From: Burkholderiaceae bacterium
GTDB lineage: Bacteria; Pseudomonadota; Gammaproteobacteria; Burkholderiales; Burkholderiaceae_D
DNA length: 64,000 nt
NCBI GenBank assembly: GCA_030157545.1
Contig: JAOAUN010000048.1
Span: 1 to 64,000, forward strand
Reading direction: 5' to 3'
Positions within the stretch are counted from its first letter, which is position 1. Each line of letters begins with the position of its first letter. Below the pieces are notes generated by a model. The model made no database searches. It was not told where the DNA came from and saw only the letters and a list, made by a program, of their open reading frames with translations. Made by a program: the position numbers and the translations under genes. Positions 38,556 through 48,352 of this stretch are shown piece after piece.

Positions 38556-39980
38556 ATGACAAGAAAATCACCGGGTCATAACTGCTTAAATAATCGTCAG
38601 CGTGGTCAAGCGCTGGCCGAGTTCACCATCGCAGCGGCTGCCGTACTGGTGCCGCTTTTTTTGATGGTGCCCTTGCTGGCCAAGTATCAGGATATGCAGG
38701 CCACGACCATACAGGCTGCACGCTATGCAGCATGGGAACGTACTGTGTGGATCGACGATAGCTCATGGTCGTCGAATACCAAGAGCAATGCGGCGATACA
38801 AGGGGAAATCCGGACCCGCTTCTTTGCCGACACGGCGACCAATAAATTGCAGAGCACTGATGCAACGCCGGCGGGTTCCAGCAAGCCGCTATGGCGAGAC
38901 CAATCCGGTACGCCTATCCTGGCAAGTTATGGAAGCGCTTTGAGTAAGTCTCAAACACCGGGAACGTCAGATCAAATCCTGAGCGCCATGGTCTCCATCA
39001 TCAGTCCTATTGGCAAGGTGATGGGCGCGAATGGCTTCAAGCTTGACATGAACAGCCTCTACTCGGTCAATGCCAGTATGCAGTCGGCCAATACCGCCGC
39101 TATTTCGCGCGCATTTACCGGGCAAAGCGCAGGCACCTTTGCCTTGCCTGGCCTGACAGAGCGGAATGTTCTGGTCTCCAACGGCTGGAGCGCAAAGGGT
39201 CCTGACGCAGTCAAGGCGCAAACCGAATCGCTGGCACTGACTTCAGTATTCCAGCGCTCGCCTATTGATAGCATCATGAATATTGTCCAGACTGTTTTAG
39301 GCACCTTTGTAGAAGAACTCAAGCCGGATTCTTTGAAGCTGGGCGGCAATATCCAGGTGGATCGGGTGCCGGCAGATCGCGTCAGCGGTGGACTCGCGCC
39401 TGTCGTCAAGCCGGTCCGCGTCAGCGCGGCGGACAGGGCCGCGCAAGAGCAGGCAAAACAGACGGCAGCTGCAGAGGCGAAGAAAGTCGCATTCCAAAAC
39501 GTGATGAATAACTTTGCCAGCACGGAAAGTGGCATCCAGTCGAAACTCAATGCCTGCATGGATGCCAAGCAAAAAGAAATGCTGGCTAACTACTGGGGCC
39601 GACGCCATGTACAAAAAACTTGTGGCTGGTGGATATTCGAGTATGACTGTTCTTATGATGAAGATTATGTGAAGTCTCCGCCCGGTGGACCCGGCACCAG
39701 CTACACGCCGAACTCGGATGCGGATGCCAGCTGCCATGGCAGCAGCCTGAATACGCGGATCAGTCAACTGACGCAGAGCTACAAGGACAGCGACATCGTC
39801 AAGGAAAGCCTGGCAGCCTGCACCCCTGACGCCAACGGCGCTTACAGTACCGAATGCACGGCCCTGAAAGCCAAACTTCAGGAGCTGGATAACAAAGTCA
39901 CTGTTTTACAGACCCAGGTATCACCGCTCGATACGCGCTTTACTTCGTGCACTTCACGGGACGTCGGATCATGCCGCTAG
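38556..39980 (+). CDS. TadE-like pseudopilin with long C-terminal extension
   Basis: RGQALAEFTIAAAAVLVPLFLMVPLLAKYQDMQATTIQAARYAAWER. Confidence 0.72.
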   Translation: MTRKSPGHNCLNNRQRGQALAEFTIAAAAVLVPLFLMVPLLAKYQDMQATTIQAARYAAWERTVWIDDSSWSSNTKSNAAIQGEIRTRFFADTATNKLQSTDATPAGSSKPLWRDQSGTPILASYGSALSKSQTPGTSDQILSAMVSIISPIGKVMGANGFKLDMNSLYSVNASMQSANTAAISRAFTGQSAGTFALPGLTERNVLVSNGWSAKGPDAVKAQTESLALTSVFQRSPIDSIMNIVQTVLGTFVEELKPDSLKLGGNIQVDRVPADRVSGGLAPVVKPVRVSAADRAAQEQAKQTAAAEAKKVAFQNVMNNFASTESGIQSKLNACMDAKQKEMLANYWGRRHVQKTCGWWIFEYDCSYDEDYVKSPPGGPGTSYTPNSDADASCHGSSLNTRISQLTQSYKDSDIVKESLAACTPDANGAYSTECTALKAKLQELDNKVTVLQTQVSPLDTRFTSCTSRDVGSCR

Positions 39981-40726
39981 CCACTTTCACAATTGGCGCA
40001 TTGGCAGACTCGGCTGGCTGGCAGGCACGACTGCTATGCGTGACCCTGTTGTGTGCAGGTGCTTCTGCGGCAAAGGCTGGTGATTTGCCCAAGCCCGATT
40101 GCAAACCTTTCATTCTGGACGGTCTGAAAATGACGGCGGTCGGTTCTGATATTGTCCACAACGGCCAGCCTTTAACCGTACTGCGCTTCGATAGTGCACT
40201 CAGTGATATCGCGGTCCTTGAAGGATATCGTCGCGCATGGAAAGCAACGGACAGCGATCCCATGCTGCCGACTTCGTATGCCGTAGGCAAATGGCGTGTC
40301 GTTTCAAAAATTTCGGGCACCTGCCTTTTTACCGTACAGGCGCGCAAAGTACTGGATGGCTCCACCGGCATGATAGGCATTAGCCAGATGCATGCCAATC
40401 CACAGATGCCGGTGTTGGGAAAATATTTCCCCAAGATGTCGGACAGCGTTGTGGTGTCGGATATCACCCACCGTGACATTGGCAAAAATGCTCGCACCAT
40501 CATGCTGGTGAATGCGTTTTCACCCGATGCTAATGCAGCTTTTTACCGGCGCACCATTGGCAATGATGGCTGGACTTTGATTGCAGATAACGCCATTCCC
40601 ATGAAGGGCAGTAATCGCAATTCTTATGCGTTGACCTTCAAGCGCGGGCAGGAAGAAACCAGTATGGCGATCGCGCAAACAGCAGGCGGCAGCAGCGTGC
40701 TGGTTAACTGGGTGGATAAGCCATGA
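39971..40726 (+). CDS. Hypothetical exported protein in Tad locus
   Basis: ATG 39971 overlapping the previous stop; N-terminal hydrophobic signal; embedded in operon. Confidence 0.6.
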   Translation: MPLATFTIGALADSAGWQARLLCVTLLCAGASAAKAGDLPKPDCKPFILDGLKMTAVGSDIVHNGQPLTVLRFDSALSDIAVLEGYRRAWKATDSDPMLPTSYAVGKWRVVSKISGTCLFTVQARKVLDGSTGMIGISQMHANPQMPVLGKYFPKMSDSVVVSDITHRDIGKNARTIMLVNAFSPDANAAFYRRTIGNDGWTLIADNAIPMKGSNRNSYALTFKRGQEETSMAIAQTAGGSSVLVNWVDKP

Positions 40727-40947
40727 TTAATAAGAAAAAAAACAGCATGAGATTTTCAACCCTTACTCATTGCAGCGGTCAGGCTGCAATTGAATATACG
40801 TTGGTGGTTGCTATGGCAGTGATCATTCTGATCGTGCCCGATGCGAGCGGTGATGTCGTGATCGTCAAACTGGCTAATGCAATGAAAGCGTATTACAACG
40901 CTTTTGCTTTCGCTTTATCGTTTTCCAACACGATCACGCCTTTGTAG
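40723..40947 (+). CDS. Second Flp/pseudopilin-like small protein
   Basis: SGQAAIEYTLVVAMAVIILIV; ATGA overlap with upstream gene. Confidence 0.65.
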   Translation: MINKKKNSMRFSTLTHCSGQAAIEYTLVVAMAVIILIVPDASGDVVIVKLANAMKAYYNAFAFALSFSNTITPL

Positions 40948-41002
40948 GTATTTTTAATTCAGTGGTATTTCTTTTATTGTTCGAAGGGTTTGGGACGGGA
41001 AC

Positions 41003-42082
41003 ATGCGAAAAATTATAAATTTATTCCGCAACATCAACCGGCTGTGGGTACTCATTTTTCTGGCGATCTGTCTGGGCCTGGTTGCGTCCTGGCTGTCATC
41101 GTCTTATCTGAAGTCCAAGGAAAATGCGATTGCGCAGGAAATGAAAGTCAAAATCGCTGGTGGAAAAATGACGGACGTTGTTGTGTCCAGTCAGGATTTG
41201 CCGCGTGGCGCCACGCTCGGCCCCACCTTGGTCAAGCGCGAAATTCTCGCTGATCTTGTCAGTGACGACATGGTCTTGCCGCAAGATTTTGACCGCGTCA
41301 ACGGTGTCAAGACCACCCAGCCGTTGCGCGCCGGTTTGCCGCTGAGAACCTCGGACTTCACGGAGAAGAGCAAAACTTTTTCCGATACGGTTTCTACAGG
41401 CATGCGTGCCATCACCATCGAAGTCGATGAAATCAATTCAATGGCGCAGATGGTCCAGCCCGGCAATCACGTTGACCTGATGCTGATCGTTGCCGACAAG
41501 GCCGACCCGGACGGCGGACAAGAAGCGATCGTCGTTTTGCAAAACGTCAAAGTGATGGCGACCGGGCAGAGCATGGCAACGCCCACGCCTGCTGAAAATG
41601 GTTCGTCCTATTCAGGCAAGCCGCCGCAGACTTATTCCAACTTCACTTTTGAAGTATCACCGGTTGATGCGGCGCGCATCGCACTGGCGCAGTCAGTCGG
41701 CAAGATACGTGCAGTGCTGCGTAACGCTGGCGATAAAGTGCCGGCCATTGTCAAGGATGTCAATTCCAGAAAACTCTTGAGCGTCGATTTAAAAAACGAA
41801 GAAAAACGCAAGAGCGCACTTGCCAACGCCAAGCAGCAAATACAGGCGCAGGAAATGATGGGGCCGCGAATCGTTCCGGTGCAGTACATCATTGGCGGCA
41901 TGGGTTCATCCATGGCTGATCCGAATGCTGGCGCGAGTGCAGGCGCTCCGCCGCGAGGCGCGCCTGCTGCACCTGCAGCGCAGATTGACCCGCGCGCTGC
42001 TGCTTCGGTACAAACCGCCGTGCAGGCTGCGATGAAAGCCACCGGCCTGCCACCTGAACTCATGAATGCCGGTCGCCAGTAA
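41003..42082 (+). CDS. cpaB: Flp pilus assembly protein CpaB/RcpC
   Basis: SAF-like VSSQDLPRGATLGPTLVKREIL and VEVDEINSMAQMVQPGNHVDLMLI-type motif. Confidence 0.9.
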   Translation: MRKIINLFRNINRLWVLIFLAICLGLVASWLSSSYLKSKENAIAQEMKVKIAGGKMTDVVVSSQDLPRGATLGPTLVKREILADLVSDDMVLPQDFDRVNGVKTTQPLRAGLPLRTSDFTEKSKTFSDTVSTGMRAITIEVDEINSMAQMVQPGNHVDLMLIVADKADPDGGQEAIVVLQNVKVMATGQSMATPTPAENGSSYSGKPPQTYSNFTFEVSPVDAARIALAQSVGKIRAVLRNAGDKVPAIVKDVNSRKLLSVDLKNEEKRKSALANAKQQIQAQEMMGPRIVPVQYIIGGMGSSMADPNAGASAGAPPRGAPAAPAAQIDPRAAASVQTAVQAAMKATGLPPELMNAGRQ

Positions 42083-43440
42083 TGCCCGGATTTGACTTGC
42101 GAAAAATTTTTTTAGGACAATCGATCATGCGTTTACGTTCTGTTTTGATATTCATTTGCCTGCTCGGAGCCGGTGCGCAAAATCTTGCGCTGGCTCAGGC
42201 AGTCGCTTTGCCCATTAATCTTATCGTTGGTGAAGTAGTCACCCTGCCGACCAACGGCAAGGTGATCCGCGTCGGCGTGGGCAATGGCAAATTGTTCCGT
42301 GTCACACTTCTTGAAAAAGAGCAGGCAATGGTTCTGGTGCCTGAAGCAGCCGGTAAATCCAATCTGATTTTATGGGATGACAAAGGTCATTGGACCCAGC
42401 ACCAGGTTAATGTTTTGCCGGTTGATATGGAGCTGACGACCAAGCGCATCAACGACATGCTGACCGGCATAGGTAATGTTCGTGCCGAGCGTGCAGGCGA
42501 TCTGATCCTGATCGTCGGCAGCACGACTAAAAACAATATGTCGCGTATTGATGCAGTAGCCAAGCTCTATCCGGCCGTGGTGCATAACGTGGTGCGCGAT
42601 GAAGAACTGATGATGAAGCGCATGGTGTATTTCCGCGTGCAGATCGTTGAAATGAAAAAGTCGCTGTCTGAAAATCTGGGCATCAAGTGGGACAACAGCA
42701 TCAATGGTCCAGCTGCCGGTATCGCAGTCAACTTCAATGATCAAGCCAATTTCCGCATTCCGAATACGCCACCGACCGGCTTCCCTAACGCGATTCCTGC
42801 CGCAGGTTATGGATGGCGTCCGTTCCTGGGACTGACCTCGTCCATTACCTCTATGGTCAACCTCGCTATCAATAACGGCGACGCCTACGTGCTGGCCTCG
42901 CCGGAGTTGAGCGCCCGCAGCGGCGGCAAGGCCGAGTTCCTCGCTGGCGGACAAATTCCTATCGTCTCGCCGGCAAGCGGCACCCAGCCAGCCTCGGTGT
43001 CGTTCAAGGACTATGGCATCAAGCTGTCGATCGAGCCGGTGGCAGATGAAAAAAACAATATCAGCACCAGCTTGAAAACCGAAGTCAGCAGCGTGGACAG
43101 CTCGGTGGCCGTAAGCGGCAACCCGGGATTTCTGACACGTAAAACGGATTCCGAATTCAATCTGCAATCGGGACAGACCATCGTACTTTCCGGCCTGGTC
43201 AATAAAGAATTATCAAAAGATATCTCGAAGATGCCGGCCCTGGGCGACCTGCCTGTGCTGGGCAATCTCTTCCGTTCGTCCAATTTCAAATCTGGTCGCA
43301 CGGACATGGTCATTCTGGTGACTCCTTACGTCATCGAAAGTGATCTCTCCAAAGGCATCAATCAAGAGATGGTGGACAAGGCGCGCGAAATTGAAAAAAA
43401 GGCAAATAGCACAGCTGGTGCAAAAGGAATTTTGCAATAA
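42082..43440 (+). CDS. cpaC: Flp pilus secretin CpaC/RcpA
   Basis: N-terminal BON-like region, secretin core LASPELSARSGGKAEFLAGGQIPI...LPVLGNLFRS. Confidence 0.92.
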   Translation: MPGFDLRKIFLGQSIMRLRSVLIFICLLGAGAQNLALAQAVALPINLIVGEVVTLPTNGKVIRVGVGNGKLFRVTLLEKEQAMVLVPEAAGKSNLILWDDKGHWTQHQVNVLPVDMELTTKRINDMLTGIGNVRAERAGDLILIVGSTTKNNMSRIDAVAKLYPAVVHNVVRDEELMMKRMVYFRVQIVEMKKSLSENLGIKWDNSINGPAAGIAVNFNDQANFRIPNTPPTGFPNAIPAAGYGWRPFLGLTSSITSMVNLAINNGDAYVLASPELSARSGGKAEFLAGGQIPIVSPASGTQPASVSFKDYGIKLSIEPVADEKNNISTSLKTEVSSVDSSVAVSGNPGFLTRKTDSEFNLQSGQTIVLSGLVNKELSKDISKMPALGDLPVLGNLFRSSNFKSGRTDMVILVTPYVIESDLSKGINQEMVDKAREIEKKANSTAGAKGILQ

Positions 43441-43498
43441 AGCTTGCGCACCGATCGCGTTGAACAACCTTTAATTTAAATCGTAGCGGGGACCAGCC

Positions 43499-45220
43499 AT
43501 GTTTCGTATCGAGTATCAGGCCGGCAAAGGGGAAAAGAAAACCCTGAGCTGCGAAATTGACAGCTGCACAGTCGGAAAATCGGATGAGAATCTGATCGTG
43601 CTGCGCGGCTGGTCCGTTGGCAAGCGCCATGCAACCCTGCACAAGAAACCGAAAGGTTTCTTTGTCGAAGACCATGGTGCGATGGGCGCGACGCAGGTCA
43701 ATGGCAAGGACATTGCTGGTGAATACGGACCGCTGTCCGCGACTGATGTCATCAAGATTGGCGACAACATCATCAAGCTTATTTTTGACGATGCCAGCGA
43801 GCAGGATGTCTTGCCAGCCGCTCCGGTGGCATCAACTGCAAATGCCGTTGCGCCATCGCAGCCACTTCCGCAGCCGGAAGCGCCGCCCCCCGTTCAGGCG
43901 GCCAAGATTGAGGACGAGAAGCCGGCGGTCAGTCCTGATCTTCGTTTAAGAATGAATCAATCCCGTCAGGCGCTGCACGGTAAGCTGATCATGCAAATGG
44001 ATTTGCGGCGACTGGACGTCAGCAGCATGTCCGAAGACGACTTGCGTACGTCCACCCGCAGCATGATTACCGAGATCCTCGATGCGGATAGCAGTTTGTA
44101 TGAAGATCTCGACCGCGAACGGCTGACAAAAGACTTGCTGGATGAAGTGCTGGGACTGGGGCCGCTGGAAGAGCTGCTGGCTGACCCGGGCATCTCGGAA
44201 ATCATGGTCAACTGCTACAACGAAATTTATATCGAACGCAAAGGTCGTCTTACCAAAGCCGACGTATCGTTTAGTAACGACAGGGCTGTGCTGGGTGCGA
44301 TTGAACGCATCGTAGCGCCGATTGGCCGCCGCATTGACGAAAGTTCGCCGATGGTCGATGCGCGCCTTAAGGACGGCTCACGGGTGAATGCGGTGATTCC
44401 GCCGCTTGCGCTCAAGGGCTGCAACATCACCATCCGTAAATTTTCAAAGAACAAGCTCGTTGACAAGGACATGATCAACTACGGCTCGGTGACGGCCGAA
44501 ATGATGAAATTCCTTGAACTGGCCGTGGACCAGGCCGCCAATGTCGTGATCTCCGGCGGTACCGGTTCCGGCAAGACGACTTTGCTCAACGTACTGTCGA
44601 ATTACATTCCTGACGACGAGCGCATCGTCACCGTCGAAGATGCGGCCGAGTTGCAACTGGCCAAGCCGCACCTGATCTCTCTTGAGTCACGGCCGCCGAA
44701 CTCGGAAGGCAAGGGCGCCGTGCCGATTCGCGAACTGGTGAAGAACTGCCTGCGTATGCGGCCAGACCGCATCGTGGTCGGTGAGTGCCGCGGCGGTGAG
44801 GCGCTGGATATGCTGCAGGCGATGAACACAGGCCATGACGGCTCCATGACCACAGCGCACGCCAATACGCCGCGCGACTGTATCGCGCGTCTGGAAGTGA
44901 TGACTCTGATGTCGGGACTTGAGTTGCCCATCCGCGCCATTCGCGAGCAGATCGCGTCGGCTGTTCATCTGATCGTGCAGCAGAGCCGTTTCCCCGATGG
45001 CAGCCGCAAGGTCACGCACATCACCGAAGTCACCGGCATGGAAGGCGACATCGTTCAACTGCAGGACATCTTTTTGTTCAAGCAGGATGGCTATGATGAA
45101 AACGGCAAGATCAAGGGCAAATTCGTAGCGACCGGAAACGTGCCCGACCTTTGTCAGGATCTGGCAAAACGCGGCATTCCGGTTGACCTGTCCATCTTTC
45201 AACCAGAAAAGAACGGCTGA
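43499..45220 (+). CDS. tadA: TadA/CpaF secretion ATPase with N-terminal FHA domain
   Basis: FHA-like CTVGKSDENLIVLRGWSVGKRHATLHKKPKGFFVEDHGAMGATQVNG; Walker A ISGGTGSGKTTLLN; RPDRIVVGECRGGEALDMLQAMNTGHDGSMTTAHAN. Confidence 0.94.
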   Translation: MFRIEYQAGKGEKKTLSCEIDSCTVGKSDENLIVLRGWSVGKRHATLHKKPKGFFVEDHGAMGATQVNGKDIAGEYGPLSATDVIKIGDNIIKLIFDDASEQDVLPAAPVASTANAVAPSQPLPQPEAPPPVQAAKIEDEKPAVSPDLRLRMNQSRQALHGKLIMQMDLRRLDVSSMSEDDLRTSTRSMITEILDADSSLYEDLDRERLTKDLLDEVLGLGPLEELLADPGISEIMVNCYNEIYIERKGRLTKADVSFSNDRAVLGAIERIVAPIGRRIDESSPMVDARLKDGSRVNAVIPPLALKGCNITIRKFSKNKLVDKDMINYGSVTAEMMKFLELAVDQAANVVISGGTGSGKTTLLNVLSNYIPDDERIVTVEDAAELQLAKPHLISLESRPPNSEGKGAVPIRELVKNCLRMRPDRIVVGECRGGEALDMLQAMNTGHDGSMTTAHANTPRDCIARLEVMTLMSGLELPIRAIREQIASAVHLIVQQSRFPDGSRKVTHITEVTGMEGDIVQLQDIFLFKQDGYDENGKIKGKFVATGNVPDLCQDLAKRGIPVDLSIFQPEKNG

Positions 45221-45225
45221 CGACT

Positions 45226-46068
45226 ATGGCTATTGTCATTATCGCGATAATGCTGACTGCCACGGCAGTCGGACTGATCCTCATGCTGCTGCTGCAGCAG
45301 TCGCTTGAAAAGCATAAGAAAACCCTCGATCAGACTGCCAAAGACAGCTTGGCCGAGATGTTCATCTTCGTAGATCCTGCCAAGCTTTTCAAATACAGCG
45401 TTGCTGCCGTTTTTATAGTGCCGGTCATCCTGTGGCTGCTGTTTGATAACCCGCTGATTCCGTTTGCTGCTGCCATTGTCATTTTTGTCCTTCCTAAGAA
45501 CATAGTCGAGCGTATTCGCAAAAAGCGTCTGACCGACTTCGAGAAGCAGTTACCTGATGCTTTGCTCATGGTGTCGGGTAGCATGCGCGCCGGCGCCAGC
45601 CTGTCGGTGGCGATGGAATCCATGGTGCGTGAACAGAAGCCGCCTCTGTCACAAGAGTTTGAGCTGATGTTGCGCGAGCAAAGGCTGGGTGTGGACTTTG
45701 AGGTGGCACTGTCGAATATGGAAAAGCGCATGCCCCTGCCGGACTTCGTGCTGCTGGTGGCCGCTATGCGTATTACCCGCGAAGTGGGCGGTAATTTTGC
45801 GCAGATTCTCGAATCGCTGGCTACCACACTGCGCCGCAAGCATGAGATGGAAGGCAAGATCAACGCGTTGACGGCGCAGGGCAAAGCACAGGGCATCGTG
45901 ATGGCCGCCTTGCCATTGTTCCTGATGCTGATCCTGACTTATATGGAGCCGGAAGCTATGGCGCCGCTTTATCACACATTGTATGGCTGGGCCACGCTGG
46001 TCGTGATTTTCTTACTGATCATCATTGGCTACATGGGTATCCGAAAAATCGTAAACATTGACGTCTGA
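45226..46068 (+). CDS. tadB: TadB-like T2SF-type inner membrane protein
   Basis: LPDALLMVSGSMRAGASLSVAMESM; follows tadA. Confidence 0.9.
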   Translation: MAIVIIAIMLTATAVGLILMLLLQQSLEKHKKTLDQTAKDSLAEMFIFVDPAKLFKYSVAAVFIVPVILWLLFDNPLIPFAAAIVIFVLPKNIVERIRKKRLTDFEKQLPDALLMVSGSMRAGASLSVAMESMVREQKPPLSQEFELMLREQRLGVDFEVALSNMEKRMPLPDFVLLVAAMRITREVGGNFAQILESLATTLRRKHEMEGKINALTAQGKAQGIVMAALPLFLMLILTYMEPEAMAPLYHTLYGWATLVVIFLLIIIGYMGIRKIVNIDV

Positions 46069-46954
46069 TATGACAAACGACTTCATCATCTGGATTATTG
46101 GCGGTCTGATAGGTACGTGCATCGTGCTTGTTTATTACGTGCTGTCGACCTTGACGGCAGAGGTGCCGGACGAAAATCGCGAGTACCTCGATCCGCTTCC
46201 CAAGGGACTCAGGCTGGTATGGCCTCTGGTGAAAATTCTCGAGTATCACGTCAGCTCTCATATTTCGGCTGAAAAGCTGGAAAAGACCAGCGCAAAACTG
46301 AGCTTCTGCGGCGTCTCCTATCTGATGAACGCCGAACAGTTCTACGCTGTCCGCGTTACCTCGGTAGGGGTGATGGTCGGACTGGTCTGGCTGATGCAGG
46401 CGATGCTGGATGCTTATTCGTCTACCTACCTGCTGCTGGCGCTGGTTTTCGGCTTTTACTATCCGGATATCTGGCTCAGCGATGCTCGTAAGCGCCGCTA
46501 CAAGGAAGTGCAAAGAGCGATGCCGATGTTTTTGGACTTCATCACCATGGCAGTGGAGGCTGGACTTAACCTGACTGGCGCGCTCAATCAGGTTGTGCAA
46601 AAGGGCCCGCCTGGTCAATTGCGGCAAGAGTTCTTCATGGTTGTGCGTGATTTGCGCTCGGGCTTGCCGCGTGCAGAGGCATTGCGGCGTATGGAAACCC
46701 GACTAGCCATGCCGGAGATTTCCAGCTTTGTCGGTACCGTCATCCAGGCAGAGAAAATGGGCGCATCACTGGGTAATGCTTTGCGTTCGCAGTCCGAGCA
46801 AAGACGCACCGAGCGTTTTCAGCGCGCCGAAAAACAGGCTATGGAAGCGCCGGTAAAACTGATCGCGCCCTTGATGATGTTTATTTTCCCAGTGACTTTC
46901 ATTGTGATTGGCTTCCCGATCGTAATGAAATTCCTTTCCTCTGGCGCATTTTGA
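46058..46954 (+). CDS. tadC: TadC-like T2SF-type inner membrane protein
   Basis: MPMFLDFITMAVEAGLNLTGALNQVVQKGP...SSFVGTVIQAEKMGASLGNAL. Confidence 0.9.
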   Translation: MTSDMTNDFIIWIIGGLIGTCIVLVYYVLSTLTAEVPDENREYLDPLPKGLRLVWPLVKILEYHVSSHISAEKLEKTSAKLSFCGVSYLMNAEQFYAVRVTSVGVMVGLVWLMQAMLDAYSSTYLLLALVFGFYYPDIWLSDARKRRYKEVQRAMPMFLDFITMAVEAGLNLTGALNQVVQKGPPGQLRQEFFMVVRDLRSGLPRAEALRRMETRLAMPEISSFVGTVIQAEKMGASLGNALRSQSEQRRTERFQRAEKQAMEAPVKLIAPLMMFIFPVTFIVIGFPIVMKFLSSGAF

Positions 46955-47310
46955 AAACGGGAGCAATCTTCTCCGCAGACCGTGGCATCTGCCTTGTTCC
47001 TGCAGTCCGGCGTGCGCAAACTGCGTGGGAGCGCACTCGCGGTTTGCTTGCTTATCCGACTTTATCCCTTGGTGAAGGCATGTTGATCAGCGCGTGCTCG
47101 ACCGTACATACGTTTGGCATGCGTTATGCGCTGGATCTGGTTTATCTCGATAGCGCCGGTCAGGTAAAAAAAATGGTACATGGACTGAAACCGGCGCGCT
47201 TCTCCGGCGCCTGGGGCGCGTCTTCAACACTGGAATTGGTTGCAGGTTCTTTGCACTCGCTGCATATCACGCTGAATGAAAAACTCGTCTGGAAAGAAAC
47301 TGTGCAATGA
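46951..47310 (+). CDS. DUF192-family protein (TTG start)
   Basis: TTG overlaps tadC stop; RTRGLLAYPTLSLGEGMLISACSTVHTFGMRYALDLVYLDSAGQV. Confidence 0.82.
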   Translation: MKTGAIFSADRGICLVPAVRRAQTAWERTRGLLAYPTLSLGEGMLISACSTVHTFGMRYALDLVYLDSAGQVKKMVHGLKPARFSGAWGASSTLELVAGSLHSLHITLNEKLVWKETVQ

Positions 47311-48347
47311 AGTGGAACGGATTCCTCATCGTCGCCGGAATTTCGCTGCTGCTGCAAGGCTGCGCGACTCAGCAGCGCATGGACAGTGATTTGCAGGCGC
47401 TGCATCGCGAGGCGCAGGCAGCGTATGACAGTGGCGACGATCTGAAAGCGGAATCGGCTTACAAAGCATTGTCGGTCAGGCAGCCACAGGAAGCGGAGAC
47501 ATGGCTACGCCTTGGTAATGTTTACGCCCGCAATAAATATCTGGACAAGGCTATTGATGCCTATGGAAAGTCCTTGAAAATCAACCCAACTGATGCGCGG
47601 CCTCTGAATAATCTGACCATCGTTCATTTGCGCAAAGCCTGGATGAGCGCGCTGGCGGCACGACAGGCTTCGGCGCCGGAGCAGGCTGCCTATCAGATCA
47701 GTGGGGAAATTATCGCTGCGCTGGAAGGCTTGCCCTATGTGGCAGAAGTGAAGTCGGATGCCAAGCCCGATCCGCTAAGGTCAGCAGATAAAGTCGTCTT
47801 GCAAAAAGCATCTGGCTCCGCCAGCGCAGTCGACCAGCAAATTTTGCCGGAGTCACCAGCGCCGGATGAAGGTGGTCAAAACGTCGATCTCGTGGCGGCA
47901 AAAGCAATGCAAGCAGCACCTGCAGCAGAAGCACCTGCTGCAGAAGCAGCGCCTTCAGTAGAAGAAGCACCTGCAGAAGAAGCAGACCAAGCGGAGCAAG
48001 AAAAATCCGATGTGATCAGTCAGCCAGAGTCTGAGATCGTGCAAGTGGATGTTAAAAAAATTCGGGGTATCAATGCTTCGAATCTTGCAGGTTCGTTTTA
48101 TGTACGCGCCTCCAAGCCAGCGGTGCTGGTGACTAAAGATTTGAAGAGCCCGGCTCAGGCCGAGATGCGTATCGATCTGGCCGCTGGCGAAAATAAGCGC
48201 ATCCAACTCTTGCCAACCGAGGTAGTCAGAGTTGTGCAAGGCGAGCGTATAGAGATTTTTTATCAGGGATATCGCGTGCCGAAAGCGATGCTCGACAGCG
48301 GCGACTGGATGCAACTAGTGCCTGCAACAACGAAGAGCAGGCCTTAG
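47307..48347 (+). CDS. TadD-like TPR lipoprotein with long C-terminal extension
   Basis: Lipobox-like LLLQGCATQ; TPR EAETWLRLGNVYARNKYLDKAIDAYGKSLKINPTDARPLNNL; ATGA overlap. Confidence 0.78.
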   Translation: MKWNGFLIVAGISLLLQGCATQQRMDSDLQALHREAQAAYDSGDDLKAESAYKALSVRQPQEAETWLRLGNVYARNKYLDKAIDAYGKSLKINPTDARPLNNLTIVHLRKAWMSALAARQASAPEQAAYQISGEIIAALEGLPYVAEVKSDAKPDPLRSADKVVLQKASGSASAVDQQILPESPAPDEGGQNVDLVAAKAMQAAPAAEAPAAEAAPSVEEAPAEEADQAEQEKSDVISQPESEIVQVDVKKIRGINASNLAGSFYVRASKPAVLVTKDLKSPAQAEMRIDLAAGENKRIQLLPTEVVRVVQGERIEIFYQGYRVPKAMLDSGDWMQLVPATTKSRP

Positions 48348-48352
48348 TAATT

